DNA of 64,000 bases from Caldalkalibacillus mannanilyticus JCM 10596 (GTDB lineage Bacteria; Bacillota; Bacilli; Caldalkalibacillales; JCM-10596). How positions within the stretch are numbered: the first letter of the stretch is position 1; every line of letters begins with the position of its first letter. The translations under genes were made by a program, and so were the position numbers. Shown here piece by piece: positions 7,619 through 16,750 of this stretch. The notes under the pieces were generated by a model. The model ran no database searches. It had not been told where the DNA came from and worked only from the letters and a program-made list of their open reading frames with translations. Where the stretch lies: NCBI RefSeq assembly GCF_000615945.1, contig NZ_BAMO01000029.1, positions 1 to 64,000 on the forward strand. The letters are read 5' to 3'.

Positions 7619-9370
7619 TTGAGTTCATTGCAGCTCCCTTCGATTAAAGACTTCCTAGATGAAAACATAATCGTATTAGACAGCAGGACATCAACAGACG
7701 AAGAAATTTTGCAACACGTCCGAAATGGAACCCATGTTTTTTTAGAAACAAAAGACTCCATTCACTATCTTTCGCACGTACTCCCGTCAAATAAATGTAT
7801 TTGGAAACCATGTAGAACCATTCATCTAAATACACCGCTTTCTGAAGTGATTCCTCATCTTTCAGAAGAAGAAATGCTGTTTGTTCAAGGAATGAATGAC
7901 GATATTGAACAGGATCGTGTTCAAGCTCTTGGTTGTATTCCAATACACCATCTAGCAACTAAACTCTATCACCAGCTAAGATTTATGGTTTCTTTTATAG
8001 ATACGATGATCAACACCATTGATTCCTCAGTCACCGTCATTAACGATGAAGGGATTGTACTTGTCTGGACACAGGGAGCGGAAAACATCTTTTCTGTGAA
8101 AAAAGAAGAAATCTTGGGGAAAAACATTACTCAGTTTTTTGACATGGATATGCTGGAAATCATGAAAACCTTACAAGCAGGACGTTCTTTGTATCGGCAT
8201 CAGCATCAACCCCGTTCTGACTTATATGTACTGATCAATTCAAATCCCATCTACTTAGATGGACAAATCATTGGGGCTGTGGTTTCTGAAACGGATATCA
8301 CAAGTCAGGTCCGCCTTCATCAAGAACTATTTACTATTTCGGCCAAATTTCACGATCTGGAAAAAGAAGTAGCAAAGCTTAGCCCTTCACAAAATCCTTT
8401 TCAAGCAGTAAAAGGAAGCAGTCATGCCATCATGAAAACGATTGAAACTGCAAAAAAAGTGAGTGCTGTGAAAACAAATATCTTAATCACGGGAGAAAGC
8501 GGGGTAGGAAAAGAGCTCTTTGCCAAAGCCATACACGATATCAGGGAAGAGAGGAAAGCTCCCTTCATCCCTATTAATTGTGGTGCCATCCCTTCTACCT
8601 TATTTGAAAGTGAGCTATTCGGTTATGAAAGAGGAGCCTTTTCAGGGGCTGATCAGAAAGGAAAAGCAGGTAAAATTGCTCTTGCCAATGGAGGAACCCT
8701 TCTTCTTGATGAAATAGGGGAGATGCCTCTTGATATGCAAGTGAAACTTCTTAGAGTGTTACAGGAAAAAAAGTTTTATCCCATTGGAGGAACAAAAGAA
8801 ATCTCCGTTGATTTTCGAGTCATTTCAGCGACAAACCGAGATTTATTAGCCATGGTCAAAGAAGGAACATTTCGGGAAGATCTCTATTACCGCTTAAATG
8901 TTGTTAATTTGTATATCCCTCCATTAAGGGAACGGAAAGAAGACATCATTGAGCTTACACATTACTTTTTACATGAATTCTCCATCCGTTATCACCGCCC
9001 TATTCACGGCATCTCGCAGGAGGTGATGAATCAGCTATTACAACACAATTGGTCAGGGAATATCCGAGAGCTACGAAATGTGATCGAACGCCTGATTGTT
9101 TTTGCCACTGATGGCATCATTAAAGCTGAAGATCTTCCTTTCTATCATGGACCGAGTGGTGTTCATAGCGATTTAGATTTAATAGCGGATTCTCACAGTG
9201 GGCAAGATGACATTGGATTACTTAGTGCAGAGCTTGAGAAATATGAACGAGAAATTATTATCAATGCGCTGAAGCAAGAAAACGATAATAAACAAGCCTG
9301 TGCCAAAAGATTAGGAATTACTCGTGCTACCCTGTATAACAAAATGAAAAAATTAAATATTCCGATCTAG
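7619..9370 (+). CDS. sigma-54-dependent transcriptional activator (PAS-AAA+-Fis HTH), regulator of hydroxyproline catabolism
   Basis: About 583 residues. The N-terminal sensory part (1-120) is not recognised. A PAS domain follows (about 125-230: TIDSSVTVINDEGIVLVWTQ), then an AAA+ domain with Walker A GESGVGKE, Walker B GGTLLLDEIGE and the sigma-54-contacting loop as GAFSGA instead of GAFTGA. A Fis-type HTH ends the protein (CAKRLGITRATLYNKMKKL). TTG 7619 is chosen because GAGGTGG lies 6 nt upstream; GTG 7610 falls inside that site. It lies between the two hydroxyproline operons and close to three -24/-12 promoters, so it is the obvious activator. The inducer is presumably hydroxyproline or an intermediate, by inference. 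Confidence 0.9.
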   Translation: MSSLQLPSIKDFLDENIIVLDSRTSTDEEILQHVRNGTHVFLETKDSIHYLSHVLPSNKCIWKPCRTIHLNTPLSEVIPHLSEEEMLFVQGMNDDIEQDRVQALGCIPIHHLATKLYHQLRFMVSFIDTMINTIDSSVTVINDEGIVLVWTQGAENIFSVKKEEILGKNITQFFDMDMLEIMKTLQAGRSLYRHQHQPRSDLYVLINSNPIYLDGQIIGAVVSETDITSQVRLHQELFTISAKFHDLEKEVAKLSPSQNPFQAVKGSSHAIMKTIETAKKVSAVKTNILITGESGVGKELFAKAIHDIREERKAPFIPINCGAIPSTLFESELFGYERGAFSGADQKGKAGKIALANGGTLLLDEIGEMPLDMQVKLLRVLQEKKFYPIGGTKEISVDFRVISATNRDLLAMVKEGTFREDLYYRLNVVNLYIPPLRERKEDIIELTHYFLHEFSIRYHRPIHGISQEVMNQLLQHNWSGNIRELRNVIERLIVFATDGIIKAEDLPFYHGPSGVHSDLDLIADSHSGQDDIGLLSAELEKYEREIIINALKQENDNKQACAKRLGITRATLYNKMKKLNIPI

Positions 9371-9383
9371 CCTCCCTCCTTAT

Positions 9384-9399
9384 TGGCATCATATTTGCT
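9384..9399 (+). promoter_or_regulatory. sigma-54 promoter of the plus-strand hydroxyproline operon
   Basis: TGGCATC-ATAT-TTGCT matches the -24/-12 consensus with correct spacing, 65 bp before the start of the first gene. A small dyad, CGTAT-N5-ATACG (9418-9432), lies in the 5' leader. Confidence 0.85.
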
Positions 9400-9463
9400 T
9401 CTTTTACTAGATAATGGCGTATCTGGTATACGAGCAAATGCGTGCCCTAAGGAGGTTTTTTTG

Positions 9464-9757
9464 ATGACCAAAATCATAGAGGAAGCCCAAACCATCCTCT
9501 GTCGTTGTGAAGAAGTTACTCTATTAGAAGTGGTAGATATCCTCAAGAAATACCAGTGTTCCTCCCGTGAAATGAAATTACGCACAAGAGCGGGGATGGG
9601 AATTTGTGGAGGGAGAACTTGTAGACCCCTTCTTGACCAATTATTTAATACACTCAATAAAGAGCAGCTCCCTGACCACATGCCCTTAAAATATCAGCCT
9701 CCCATCCGACCCGTTCTATTTTCTTTTGAAGGTGATATAGATGACTCTTCCAAATAG
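9464..9757 (+). CDS. BFD-like (2Fe-2S)-binding protein, stand-alone electron-transfer part of D-hydroxyproline dehydrogenase
   Basis: About 97 residues from ATG 9464 (ribosome site AAGGAGG). The four cluster cysteines appear as CRC (near residue 13) and GICGGRTC (near residue 50), with RTRAGMG between, the BFD-like [2Fe-2S] domain signature. In HcnB/LhpF-type dehydrogenase subunits this domain is normally fused to the C-terminus of the NAD/FAD protein. Here it is a separate gene two places upstream, and the large subunit (10076-11314) lacks it. It overlaps the next gene by 17 bp. Confidence 0.85.
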   Translation: MTKIIEEAQTILCRCEEVTLLEVVDILKKYQCSSREMKLRTRAGMGICGGRTCRPLLDQLFNTLNKEQLPDHMPLKYQPPIRPVLFSFEGDIDDSSK

Positions 9758-10079
9758 AATCCTTCATCATCCGGTCCTAGGTAGCTTATCTAATCGACAA
9801 CAAATCACCTTTACCTATAACGGGGGTTCTTATCAGGCTTATCAGGGAGAAACGATTGCAAGTGCTCTCTTGGCTAGTGAGCAGAGAATTCTTCGTTATC
9901 ATGAAGAAAGCGGAACCCCAAGAGGCTTCTACTGTAATATTGGACATTGTTTTGAATGTCGAGTAAGTGTGAATGGGCAAGACGGAATCAGGGCTTGTCT
10001 GACACTAGTGACAGAAGGCATGGTTATACAAAGTGGTCAGAAACTCCCTAATCCTCTCAAAGCAGGTGAATCGTCATGA
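9741..10079 (+). CDS. (2Fe-2S) ferredoxin-like subunit (HcnA/gamma type) of D-hydroxyproline dehydrogenase
   Basis: 112 residues of the Fer2_4 family: ITFTYNGGSYQAYQGETIASALLA, then the cluster-binding GFYCNIGHCFECRV with a further Cys at IRACLT. Such small proteins partner HcnB- and HcnC-like flavoproteins in hydrogen cyanide synthase, opine oxidase and D-hydroxyproline dehydrogenase, and probably carry electrons between the flavins. Its ATG 9741 overlaps the end of the BFD gene, and its stop overlaps the next start (ATGA). Tight coupling fits a stoichiometric complex. Confidence 0.87.
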   Translation: MTLPNRILHHPVLGSLSNRQQITFTYNGGSYQAYQGETIASALLASEQRILRYHEESGTPRGFYCNIGHCFECRVSVNGQDGIRACLTLVTEGMVIQSGQKLPNPLKAGESS

Positions 10080-11314
10080 AGCAAGCAGATGATGTACTGA
10101 TCATAGGGGCTGGTCCTGCTGGATTATCTGCTGCCATTGCCTGTGCAGAAAATGGCTTGACTGTAAGCATCATGGATGAATTCTATCTGCCTGGAGGACG
10201 ACTGCTAGGACAGCTACATCAGGAACCAGATGGAGCATGGTGGAATGGAATAGCAGAAGCAGAGAAGCTATTGAAGCAGATAGACACGTACAAGATTAAA
10301 ATACATTGTGGCGTTTCCGTCTATCATCTTGAAGCAGAAAAAGATTCATGGGTTGTTCACACCAATAGAGGTCGGATGATGACAGCTAATGTCCTTATCG
10401 CTACAGGTGCAGCAGAAGTGTCTAACCCCCTTTCTGGTTGGACACTTCCCGGAGTCATGTCAATAGGGGCAGCTCAGGTCATGACCAATGTTCAACGAGT
10501 TAGCATCGGTAAAAAAGGGATCATCGTGGGCATTAATATTCTGGGAATGGCGATTGCTCGAGAGCTACAATTAGCAAATATTCAGCTTCATAGCATGGTT
10601 CTTCCACAACCAAATCCCATCACGAACAAAGCAAGTACTCCACTTCATGTCTTTGAATCATTGCTTCATCTTGCACACCTTGCCCCCTCCCCTTTTTTAC
10701 GGTGGGGAGCCAGATTAATGAAGCCCCGCTTCTTGCGTAAAACAGCTGTCCAACTCTATCCGAAACAAGGAGTAAACATAGAAGGATTATCTGTTCAGAT
10801 GCGTAAAGCGGCTCTACGAATCATAGGCAAAAGCCAAGTGGAAGGAATCATCCTTGCCGATCTGACCAGGGATGGAAAAGTGATCCCAGGTACAGAAACC
10901 ACTCATGCAGTTGATTTTGTCTGCCTGGCTGGTGGTCTCTACCCTCTGGCAGAACTTGCCGCTATTGCTGGATGTCCATTTTACTATATTCCCGAATTAG
11001 GTGGACACGTCCCTCTTCATAATGAACGAATGGAAACACCTCTTAAAGGGCTTTACGTGGCTGGGAATATCACAGGGATTGAAAGTGCCAAGATTGCCAT
11101 GGCTCAAGGAAGGACAGCCGGGTTATCCATCGCTAATACACATGCTGATCTAGCGGGAAGCTTGGAGGAGAAAATCGAGCAGGCAGTGCAGGAGGTGCAC
11201 AAAGCAAGAAAGGCTTCCGTGATTCAATTTCATCCTGATATTCATGAGGGAAGGCAAAGACTATACTCACTCTACGAGGATTTCGTTCAATCACCGATAG
11301 GAGGGAACCTATGA
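10076..11314 (+). CDS. NAD(P)/FAD-dependent oxidoreductase (HcnB/alpha-type subunit) of D-hydroxyproline dehydrogenase
   Basis: 412 residues. The N-terminal FAD motif DVLIIGAGPAGLSAAIAC is followed by the characteristic FYLPGGRLLGQ, ATGAAEVSNPLSGWTLPGV and a second nucleotide-binding fold near residue 150. The C-terminal FAD contact is GLYVAGNITGIESAKIAM. Homologues carry a C-terminal BFD-like domain. This one ends soon after the flavin domain, and the BFD part is the separate protein at 9464. The stop overlaps the start of the following racemase-family gene (ATGA). Confidence 0.87.
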   Translation: MKQADDVLIIGAGPAGLSAAIACAENGLTVSIMDEFYLPGGRLLGQLHQEPDGAWWNGIAEAEKLLKQIDTYKIKIHCGVSVYHLEAEKDSWVVHTNRGRMMTANVLIATGAAEVSNPLSGWTLPGVMSIGAAQVMTNVQRVSIGKKGIIVGINILGMAIARELQLANIQLHSMVLPQPNPITNKASTPLHVFESLLHLAHLAPSPFLRWGARLMKPRFLRKTAVQLYPKQGVNIEGLSVQMRKAALRIIGKSQVEGIILADLTRDGKVIPGTETTHAVDFVCLAGGLYPLAELAAIAGCPFYYIPELGGHVPLHNERMETPLKGLYVAGNITGIESAKIAMAQGRTAGLSIANTHADLAGSLEEKIEQAVQEVHKARKASVIQFHPDIHEGRQRLYSLYEDFVQSPIGGNL

Positions 11315-12330
11315 AGTTTAACAAACTGTTTCATTCAGTAGATGTTCATACAGCGGGGAAGGCTTTACGCATTATCACGAGCGGAGTTCCCTTCCTCCAA
11401 GGGAAAACCATGTTAGAAAAACAACATTATTTCTCACAACATTTTGACCATATTCGAAAAGTTCTTTTAGAAGAGCCTCGCGGACACAAGGATCTTCAAG
11501 GCTGTCTCATCACTCCTCCAGTAAGTGCCGACGCCCATTTTGGCGCCCTCCTGCTTGATCAGGAAGGAGCCTGCTCTACTATGGAAGGACACGATATGAT
11601 GGGCATTGTCGGAAATGGAATAGAGTTAGGGCTATTTGAAGCAACGGATTCTCCACAGCAACAGATTATGGTTGATACACTGGCTGGACCCATCTCTATC
11701 ATTCTGCATCACGAGCATGGAGGATCCTACTCCGTTTCCTATCAGCCGCCGCCTTTTGTGCTTGTTAAGCACAGGATTCCGATCCAACTAAATGGAAGCA
11801 AGATTCCTATTTCCATCACCCACAGTGACAGCAATTATGGCGATTATATCATTGTTAAACTAAGTGATTTACTTCTAAAGCTAGACCTAAATCATGTAGA
11901 ATTGATCAAAAAAATAGGTGAATCACTCCTAAATGATACAGAGCCCCTGATTGGCTCCGCCTCTCTACAAGAGCTGGGCTTAACGAACATGAAAGGAATC
12001 ATCTTTTTTGATTCCATGCCTCACAGAAAATCAGCATACCAGAATCTCATCATGAGAACAAACGGACAGATGGATCGTTCACCTTGTAGCTCTGCGATAG
12101 CCGCCCTAGCCACTCTCTTATACACCGAAAGAAAAATAGGGATAGATGAATCGATTGTTTTCCAAAGCATCTCAGGGGGACAACTTGAAATCAAGGTCCT
12201 TTCTACAACCACCTTAAAAAACCTGCCAGCCGTGCGAACAGAAGTAAAGGGAACATCCTACCTGACAAGCCTGCGGCAATTTATGATCGATCCCTCTGAT
12301 CCACTTAAAGAAGGATTTCTCTTAAAATAG
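11311..12330 (+). CDS. proline racemase family protein with a Glu/Cys active-site pair
   Basis: 339 residues, clearly the same fold as the protein at 5224 (VDVHTAGKALRIITSG, EEPRGH, QMDRSPCSSA). The first catalytic position reads MEGHDMMG: Glu 92 stands where Cys is expected. The second Cys (about 259, SPCSS) is kept. The GNFY segment is also altered (DSNYGDY). Known functional classes use Cys/Cys or Ser/Cys (racemase, epimerase) or Cys/Thr (trans-3-hydroxyproline dehydratase). Glu/Cys fits none of those, so a different reaction or substrate is possible. It is the last gene of the sigma-54 operon and translationally coupled to it. A hydroxyproline-related role is inferred from context. Confidence 0.85.
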   Translation: MKFNKLFHSVDVHTAGKALRIITSGVPFLQGKTMLEKQHYFSQHFDHIRKVLLEEPRGHKDLQGCLITPPVSADAHFGALLLDQEGACSTMEGHDMMGIVGNGIELGLFEATDSPQQQIMVDTLAGPISIILHHEHGGSYSVSYQPPPFVLVKHRIPIQLNGSKIPISITHSDSNYGDYIIVKLSDLLLKLDLNHVELIKKIGESLLNDTEPLIGSASLQELGLTNMKGIIFFDSMPHRKSAYQNLIMRTNGQMDRSPCSSAIAALATLLYTERKIGIDESIVFQSISGGQLEIKVLSTTTLKNLPAVRTEVKGTSYLTSLRQFMIDPSDPLKEGFLLK

Positions 12331-12382
12331 CACTTTCCATCCCTATATCAATTAAACGATCAACCAAGAATAGATAAGCAAA

Positions 12383-12417
12383 AATGCCGACCCTCATCTT
12401 CAAGAGGCGTCGGCATT
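12383..12417. terminator. bidirectional terminator
   Basis: A 9-bp stem, AATGCCGAC (12383-12391) with GTCGGCATT (12409-12417), lies between the convergent racemase-family and aldehyde dehydrogenase genes. It has A-rich sequence on one side and T-containing sequence on the other. Confidence 0.75.
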
Positions 12418-12431
12418 ACTTTGTTATCATT

Positions 12432-13868
12432 CTATAATGTATGCTTAATAGCACAGGTCTTCGTGGTGGAATAGAAATCAAGAGCTGCTTGCCCCTGTTC
12501 ACGAGTATGCGAACTGGACATCTTCATGCCGCCAAATGGAGCCTGATATTCTACTCCAGCTGTTTCCTGATTCACTCTAACCATTCCCGCTTGTACTTCC
12601 TCTAGAAAGCGATGTGCCTTAGATAAATCGGATGTGAAAAGCGAGGCACTTAAACCGTACATTGAATCGTTACAGATTCTTACAGCCTCGTCATAATCAC
12701 TCGCTTTCACTACCACAGAGAGGGGACCAAAAATTTCATCTTGAAATAATTCATGCTCTACCTCTATTTCTGTCACCACTAGAGGAGGAATATAGTACCC
12801 TTCATGGTTGTTTTGAAGCTCTGCTTCTACAACCACTTCTGCCTGCTCACGGGCTAGCTCCACATACCGACCAACAGATTCATACTGGCTTCTGGATGCT
12901 ACAGGTCCTAGATAGGCGTTAGGATGCATTGCCTCTGTTACCATGATTTGTTCAACAGCTCTCTTAAATCGAGCCATAAATTCGGTATAGATAGCCTGTT
13001 CCACAATGATTCTGCTTGTTGCCGTACATTTTTGTCCTGCGGAACGAAAGGCACCGCTTATGATCATCGGAATGGTTTTCTCAAGATCGGCATCAGCCAA
13101 CACCACAGCAGCATTTTTTCCTCCCATTTCTGTTTGGTACTTGATATTTCGTTTGGCACAAACAGAAGCTACATGGGTTCCAACCGCGGTGGAGCCTGTA
13201 AAGCTAATCGCCTGCACATCACCTTCTTCGATTAACGCATTGCCAACCTTACTTCCTTGCCCAACGATCATGTTCAGAACACCACTTGGCAATTGAGCCT
13301 CTTCAAAAATCTCCATTAGCCGAGTCGCTGTTAAAGAGGCTATATCTGCCGGTTTCCAAACCACAGTATTTCCGCACATTAAAGCAGGAGCTATTTTCCA
13401 TATAGGAATAGCGACGGGAAAATTCCAAGGGGTAATCACGCCGACAACGCCAAGTGGAACGCGTACAGAATATTGCAATACATCCACATCAGCAGAAGGA
13501 ATCACTTGCCCAATCGAACGCACACCTTCCCCTGCGTAGTAGCGAAGTAATTGAACCCCTCGATTCACCTCTCCCTTCATCTCTGTGATGGGTTTACCCA
13601 TTTCCCTGCTTGCCAGCTGAGCTAATGAATCCGCGTGTTTCTCTAAGGCATCCGCCATTTTATAGAGGAAGCTCCCTCTCGCGCTCCCTGTTCGTTTAGA
13701 CCATTTCTGAAACTCTGCTTTTGCCACAGCTAGTGCCTTATCGACCTGACTCACATCTGAATAATGCATGATCCCTACTTTTTCTGCTAGATTGGAAGGA
13801 TTATAGACAACACTTCCCTCATCCTTTATTGAGATAAATACACCACCGATATAATTTCTAGCCTCCAT
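12432..13868 (-). CDS. aldehyde dehydrogenase, probable 2,5-dioxovalerate (alpha-ketoglutarate semialdehyde) dehydrogenase
   Basis: 478 residues with a complete NAD(P)-aldehyde dehydrogenase layout: cofactor-binding PWNFPVAIPIWKIAPAL, FTGSTAVGT, general base in EMGGKN, and nucleophile Cys in AGQKCTATSR. In the hydroxyproline pathway the DapA-family deaminase yields 2,5-dioxopentanoate, and an enzyme of this type oxidises it to 2-oxoglutarate. The gene follows the deaminase gene by 18 bp, with ribosome site GGGAGGGG. Substrate is assigned by context; sequence alone gives only the superfamily. Confidence 0.88.
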   Translation of the reverse strand: MEARNYIGGVFISIKDEGSVVYNPSNLAEKVGIMHYSDVSQVDKALAVAKAEFQKWSKRTGSARGSFLYKMADALEKHADSLAQLASREMGKPITEMKGEVNRGVQLLRYYAGEGVRSIGQVIPSADVDVLQYSVRVPLGVVGVITPWNFPVAIPIWKIAPALMCGNTVVWKPADIASLTATRLMEIFEEAQLPSGVLNMIVGQGSKVGNALIEEGDVQAISFTGSTAVGTHVASVCAKRNIKYQTEMGGKNAAVVLADADLEKTIPMIISGAFRSAGQKCTATSRIIVEQAIYTEFMARFKRAVEQIMVTEAMHPNAYLGPVASRSQYESVGRYVELAREQAEVVVEAELQNNHEGYYIPPLVVTEIEVEHELFQDEIFGPLSVVVKASDYDEAVRICNDSMYGLSASLFTSDLSKAHRFLEEVQAGMVRVNQETAGVEYQAPFGGMKMSSSHTREQGQAALDFYSTTKTCAIKHTL

Positions 13869-13886
13869 CTTCTACCCCTCCCTTCT

Positions 13887-14765
13887 CTAATTAACTGAAG
13901 CCACCGCTTTTTCAAATGCTTTTCTAATTCCTTCGTATTCTGTTGCACTTAATGGCAATCGAGGCGGACGAGTGGGCCCTACCGGGAAGCCCGCCAGCTC
14001 CATCATATATTTGATCGCTTGCACTAATTGAGGACCCGCATCATAGTGAAAAAGCTCTAATTGACTCCGATATAGAGGCATCGCTTCCTCCAGCCTCCCT
14101 TCTCTTGCCAATCTAAAGAGTTCGACACCTTGCTTGGGTAAAGCATTAGGGACACCCGAAATCCATCCTGTAGCTCCCATTAACGGGCCTTCTAATGCAA
14201 GATCATCCACACCAATCATAACTTCCAGATCACTTTGTTCTAAAATGTCATGAACACGACGAATATCTCCCGAAAACTCTTTGACCGCCACGACATTCTC
14301 TAATTGAGCTAATCTAGCAAGCATCGAAGGCGTTAAATCAGTGGGATAATCTCGGGGATTGTTATAAGCGATAATCGGAATACCTACTTCATTTAATGCT
14401 TCATAATGAGCCTCCACTTCCCTCTCCGTTGGATGATAATTAATCGGGGGCAAAGCCATAATTCCTGCTGCGCCCTTTTCCTTGGCATGAGTCGCCCAAT
14501 GAACAGCTAATTGGGTAGAGGGAGCACCTGTACCAATCACCACAGGAACTCGTCCTGCCACACGTTCTAATACAGTTTCCGTGATTTTCGTCCTTTCTTC
14601 AAAAGAAAACGTGGCATACTCACCTAGTGAGCCTCCAGGAACAAGTCCCTGTGCGCCCTGCTCAATCAGCCAATCACACAGCTCACCTAAGCGTTCATAG
14701 TCTACTTCATAATTCTCCTTAAACGGGGTCACTAACGCAACATACACTCCATCGAATTTAATCAT
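13887..14765 (-). CDS. DapA/NAL-family lyase, probable 1-pyrroline-4-hydroxy-2-carboxylate deaminase
   Basis: 292 residues of the dihydrodipicolinate synthase/N-acetylneuraminate lyase family: YVALVTPF start, PGGSLGEYATFS, catalytic Tyr in IIAYNNP (about 134) and Schiff-base Lys in VVAVKEFSGD (about 162). In bacterial hydroxyproline catabolism, members of this family deaminate 1-pyrroline-4-hydroxy-2-carboxylate to 2,5-dioxopentanoate. The pathway genes on both sides support that over DapA itself. It is the fourth gene of the importer operon. Confidence 0.88.
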   Translation of the reverse strand: MIKFDGVYVALVTPFKENYEVDYERLGELCDWLIEQGAQGLVPGGSLGEYATFSFEERTKITETVLERVAGRVPVVIGTGAPSTQLAVHWATHAKEKGAAGIMALPPINYHPTEREVEAHYEALNEVGIPIIAYNNPRDYPTDLTPSMLARLAQLENVVAVKEFSGDIRRVHDILEQSDLEVMIGVDDLALEGPLMGATGWISGVPNALPKQGVELFRLAREGRLEEAMPLYRSQLELFHYDAGPQLVQAIKYMMELAGFPVGPTRPPRLPLSATEYEGIRKAFEKAVASVN

Positions 14766-14821
14766 TCTTTTTCCTCTTTTCTATAGATCATTTGATAGAG
14801 ATATTGATCATCCTACCTCTA

Positions 14822-15735
14822 TCATTTTTTTGTTTTTGGATCAAAAGCATCCCTCAAGCCATCCCCTACAAAATTAAAGGATAATACGGTCACTAAGATT
14901 AAGATTCCTGGAAAAATGGGGTACCACCATTGATTAAGCATAATGGGAAGACTCTGTGCGTCTTGCAGCATATTTCCCCAGCTAGGAGTAGGAGGCTGAA
15001 TCCCCAGTCCAAGGAAGCTGAGGCAGATTCTGCTAGAATGACTCCGCCCACTCCTAAAGTAGCAGAAACAATAATCGGTCCCATGGCATTGGGCAGAATA
15101 TGACCAAATATAATTTTTCGGTGGGGAACCCCTATTGTTTTTGCCGCAAGAACATACTCACGTGAGCGCAGGGATAAGAATTCTCCACGAACAAGCCGAG
15201 CAGTTCCCGTCCAGCCAAACAGGACAAAGATAGCAATTAAGGTATACAAACTCGGCTTAAACACCGTGACTAACGTGATAAGCAGAAATAAGCTAGGAAT
15301 GGAAATAATAATATCAACACTTCGCATTAAGAAAGCGTCGATTCTTCCACCATAGAAGCCAGCATAGGCTCCAACAATCGTTCCAATTGTGATCGAACCA
15401 GCAACAGAGGCAAAACCAACCATTAAGGATACGCGTGCACCATATAGTAACCTAGTCAATGTATCTCTTCCTAGCTTATCTGTACCAAGGACATTCTCAT
15501 TTCCTGGTGGAAGTAATCTATTTTGTAAAACCTGCTCATAGGGATCATGGGAGGTAATCAATGGAGCAAAGAGTGCCGCAAGAGCTATAATGAGCAGAAG
15601 GACAAGCCCTGCTACAGCTAGTTTATTTCTCTTAAACTTGTTAAACATCATTCTATTTAAGGACTCAGGTTGCTGAGCTAGATTCAGCTCGATCTCTCCC
15701 GTATCCTTCTCCAAGCTATTTTCTAGCTGGGGCAT
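14822..15735 (-). pseudogene. ABC transporter permease (OppC/DppC family), one-base frameshift
   Basis: The first 235 or so residues are a normal OppC/DppC permease: N-terminal helix [37 protein letters not shown], and EAA-loop region [18 protein letters not shown]. After ILAESA a C is missing in a short C run near 15027. The usual ending ([32 protein letters not shown]) continues in the next frame to a TGA at 14822-14824. In the as-read frame the protein ends at 14899 with an unnatural tail. Joined length is about 304 residues, normal for the family. A sequencing error is as likely as a real mutation. Confidence 0.85.
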
Positions 15736-16697
15736 CAGGATCCCCCCTCATATTCAATACGTGGATCTACTACAGCATATAAGATATCTGCCATGAGATT
15801 GCCCAGCACAACTAAGGTAGAAGCAATAAGAGTAATCGCCATGATGACAGGGTAATCTCTTTGGAAAGCAGCATCCATAAATAACGTACCAATCCCCGGC
15901 CAAGCAAAGACGGTTTCAACGATGACCGATCCTCCAATAAACGAAGGAAGCATGAGCCCAAATAACGTGATAATAGGGATTAAAGCATTGCGAAAAGCAT
16001 GTTTTAGCACTGCTTTACGCTGGGAAAATCCTTTTGCTCTTGCTGTTCTCATATAATCCTGCTCCAGAACCTCAAGCATACTAGACCTCATATACCTCGT
16101 AAGCCCTGCCATATCAGCAGTAGCTAGAACAAAAGCAGGTAACACTAAATAATGAACTCGATCCCAAATACTAAAGGATGCACCGATCGTTGAAACTCCA
16201 CCTGTAGGAAACCAACCAAGATGAACACCAAAAATCATAATCAGCACAAGCCCAATCCAAAAATTTGGAGTCGCTAAGCCTAAGAAAGAAAGCAGGGTGA
16301 TGGAGTAATCTGTCATGGTGTTTCTTTTCATCGCCGAAATCACACCTATGGGAATGGCAACCACTAAAGCGATAAACGTAGAAGTAACCGTCAAAAGAAG
16401 AGTATTGGGTAATCTTGCTAGAATTAAATCACTTACAGCCACCCCTTGACGGATGATAGAATAGCCAAAATTCCCTTGCAAAATATTCCCGATCCAATCT
16501 ATATATTGCTTATATAATGGTTTATTTAAGCCATACTGCTCTTTATAAGCTTCTAGGTCGCCAGGTCGAATGCCAGGCTCTAGAATGAGAACAGTTGGAT
16601 CTCCTGGGGCAAGCTTCATAATGGCAAAGGACAGGAGCGATATTCCAAATAATAAGGGAACAGCCATCAAAATCCGCCTCAAAATATACGCAAGCAT
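15735..16697 (-). CDS. ABC transporter permease (OppB/DppB family)
   Basis: About 320 residues from ATG 16697 (ribosome site GGAGGTAA); an earlier in-frame codon at 16772 would overlap the SBP gene. It is typical of the first permease of peptide importers: [26 protein letters not shown] near residue 33, six predicted membrane segments, and the EAA motif in [26 protein letters not shown]. Its stop overlaps the OppC-type start (TGATG). With the upstream solute-binding lipoprotein it should import oligopeptides or, from context, hydroxyproline-containing peptides. Confidence 0.9.
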   Translation of the reverse strand: MLAYILRRILMAVPLLFGISLLSFAIMKLAPGDPTVLILEPGIRPGDLEAYKEQYGLNKPLYKQYIDWIGNILQGNFGYSIIRQGVAVSDLILARLPNTLLLTVTSTFIALVVAIPIGVISAMKRNTMTDYSITLLSFLGLATPNFWIGLVLIMIFGVHLGWFPTGGVSTIGASFSIWDRVHYLVLPAFVLATADMAGLTRYMRSSMLEVLEQDYMRTARAKGFSQRKAVLKHAFRNALIPIITLFGLMLPSFIGGSVIVETVFAWPGIGTLFMDAAFQRDYPVIMAITLIASTLVVLGNLMADILYAVVDPRIEYEGGS

Positions 16698-16750
16698 CGT
16701 TACCTCCAGGCTACTTGGAAGAAACAGATTGACCTGCTCCTTCCGTTTTT

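Noticed and set aside
12662-13296. Plus-strand open frames opposite the aldehyde dehydrogenase gene
   Set aside because: Antisense shadows of a well-defined enzyme; no ribosome sites and composition explained by the opposite strand.
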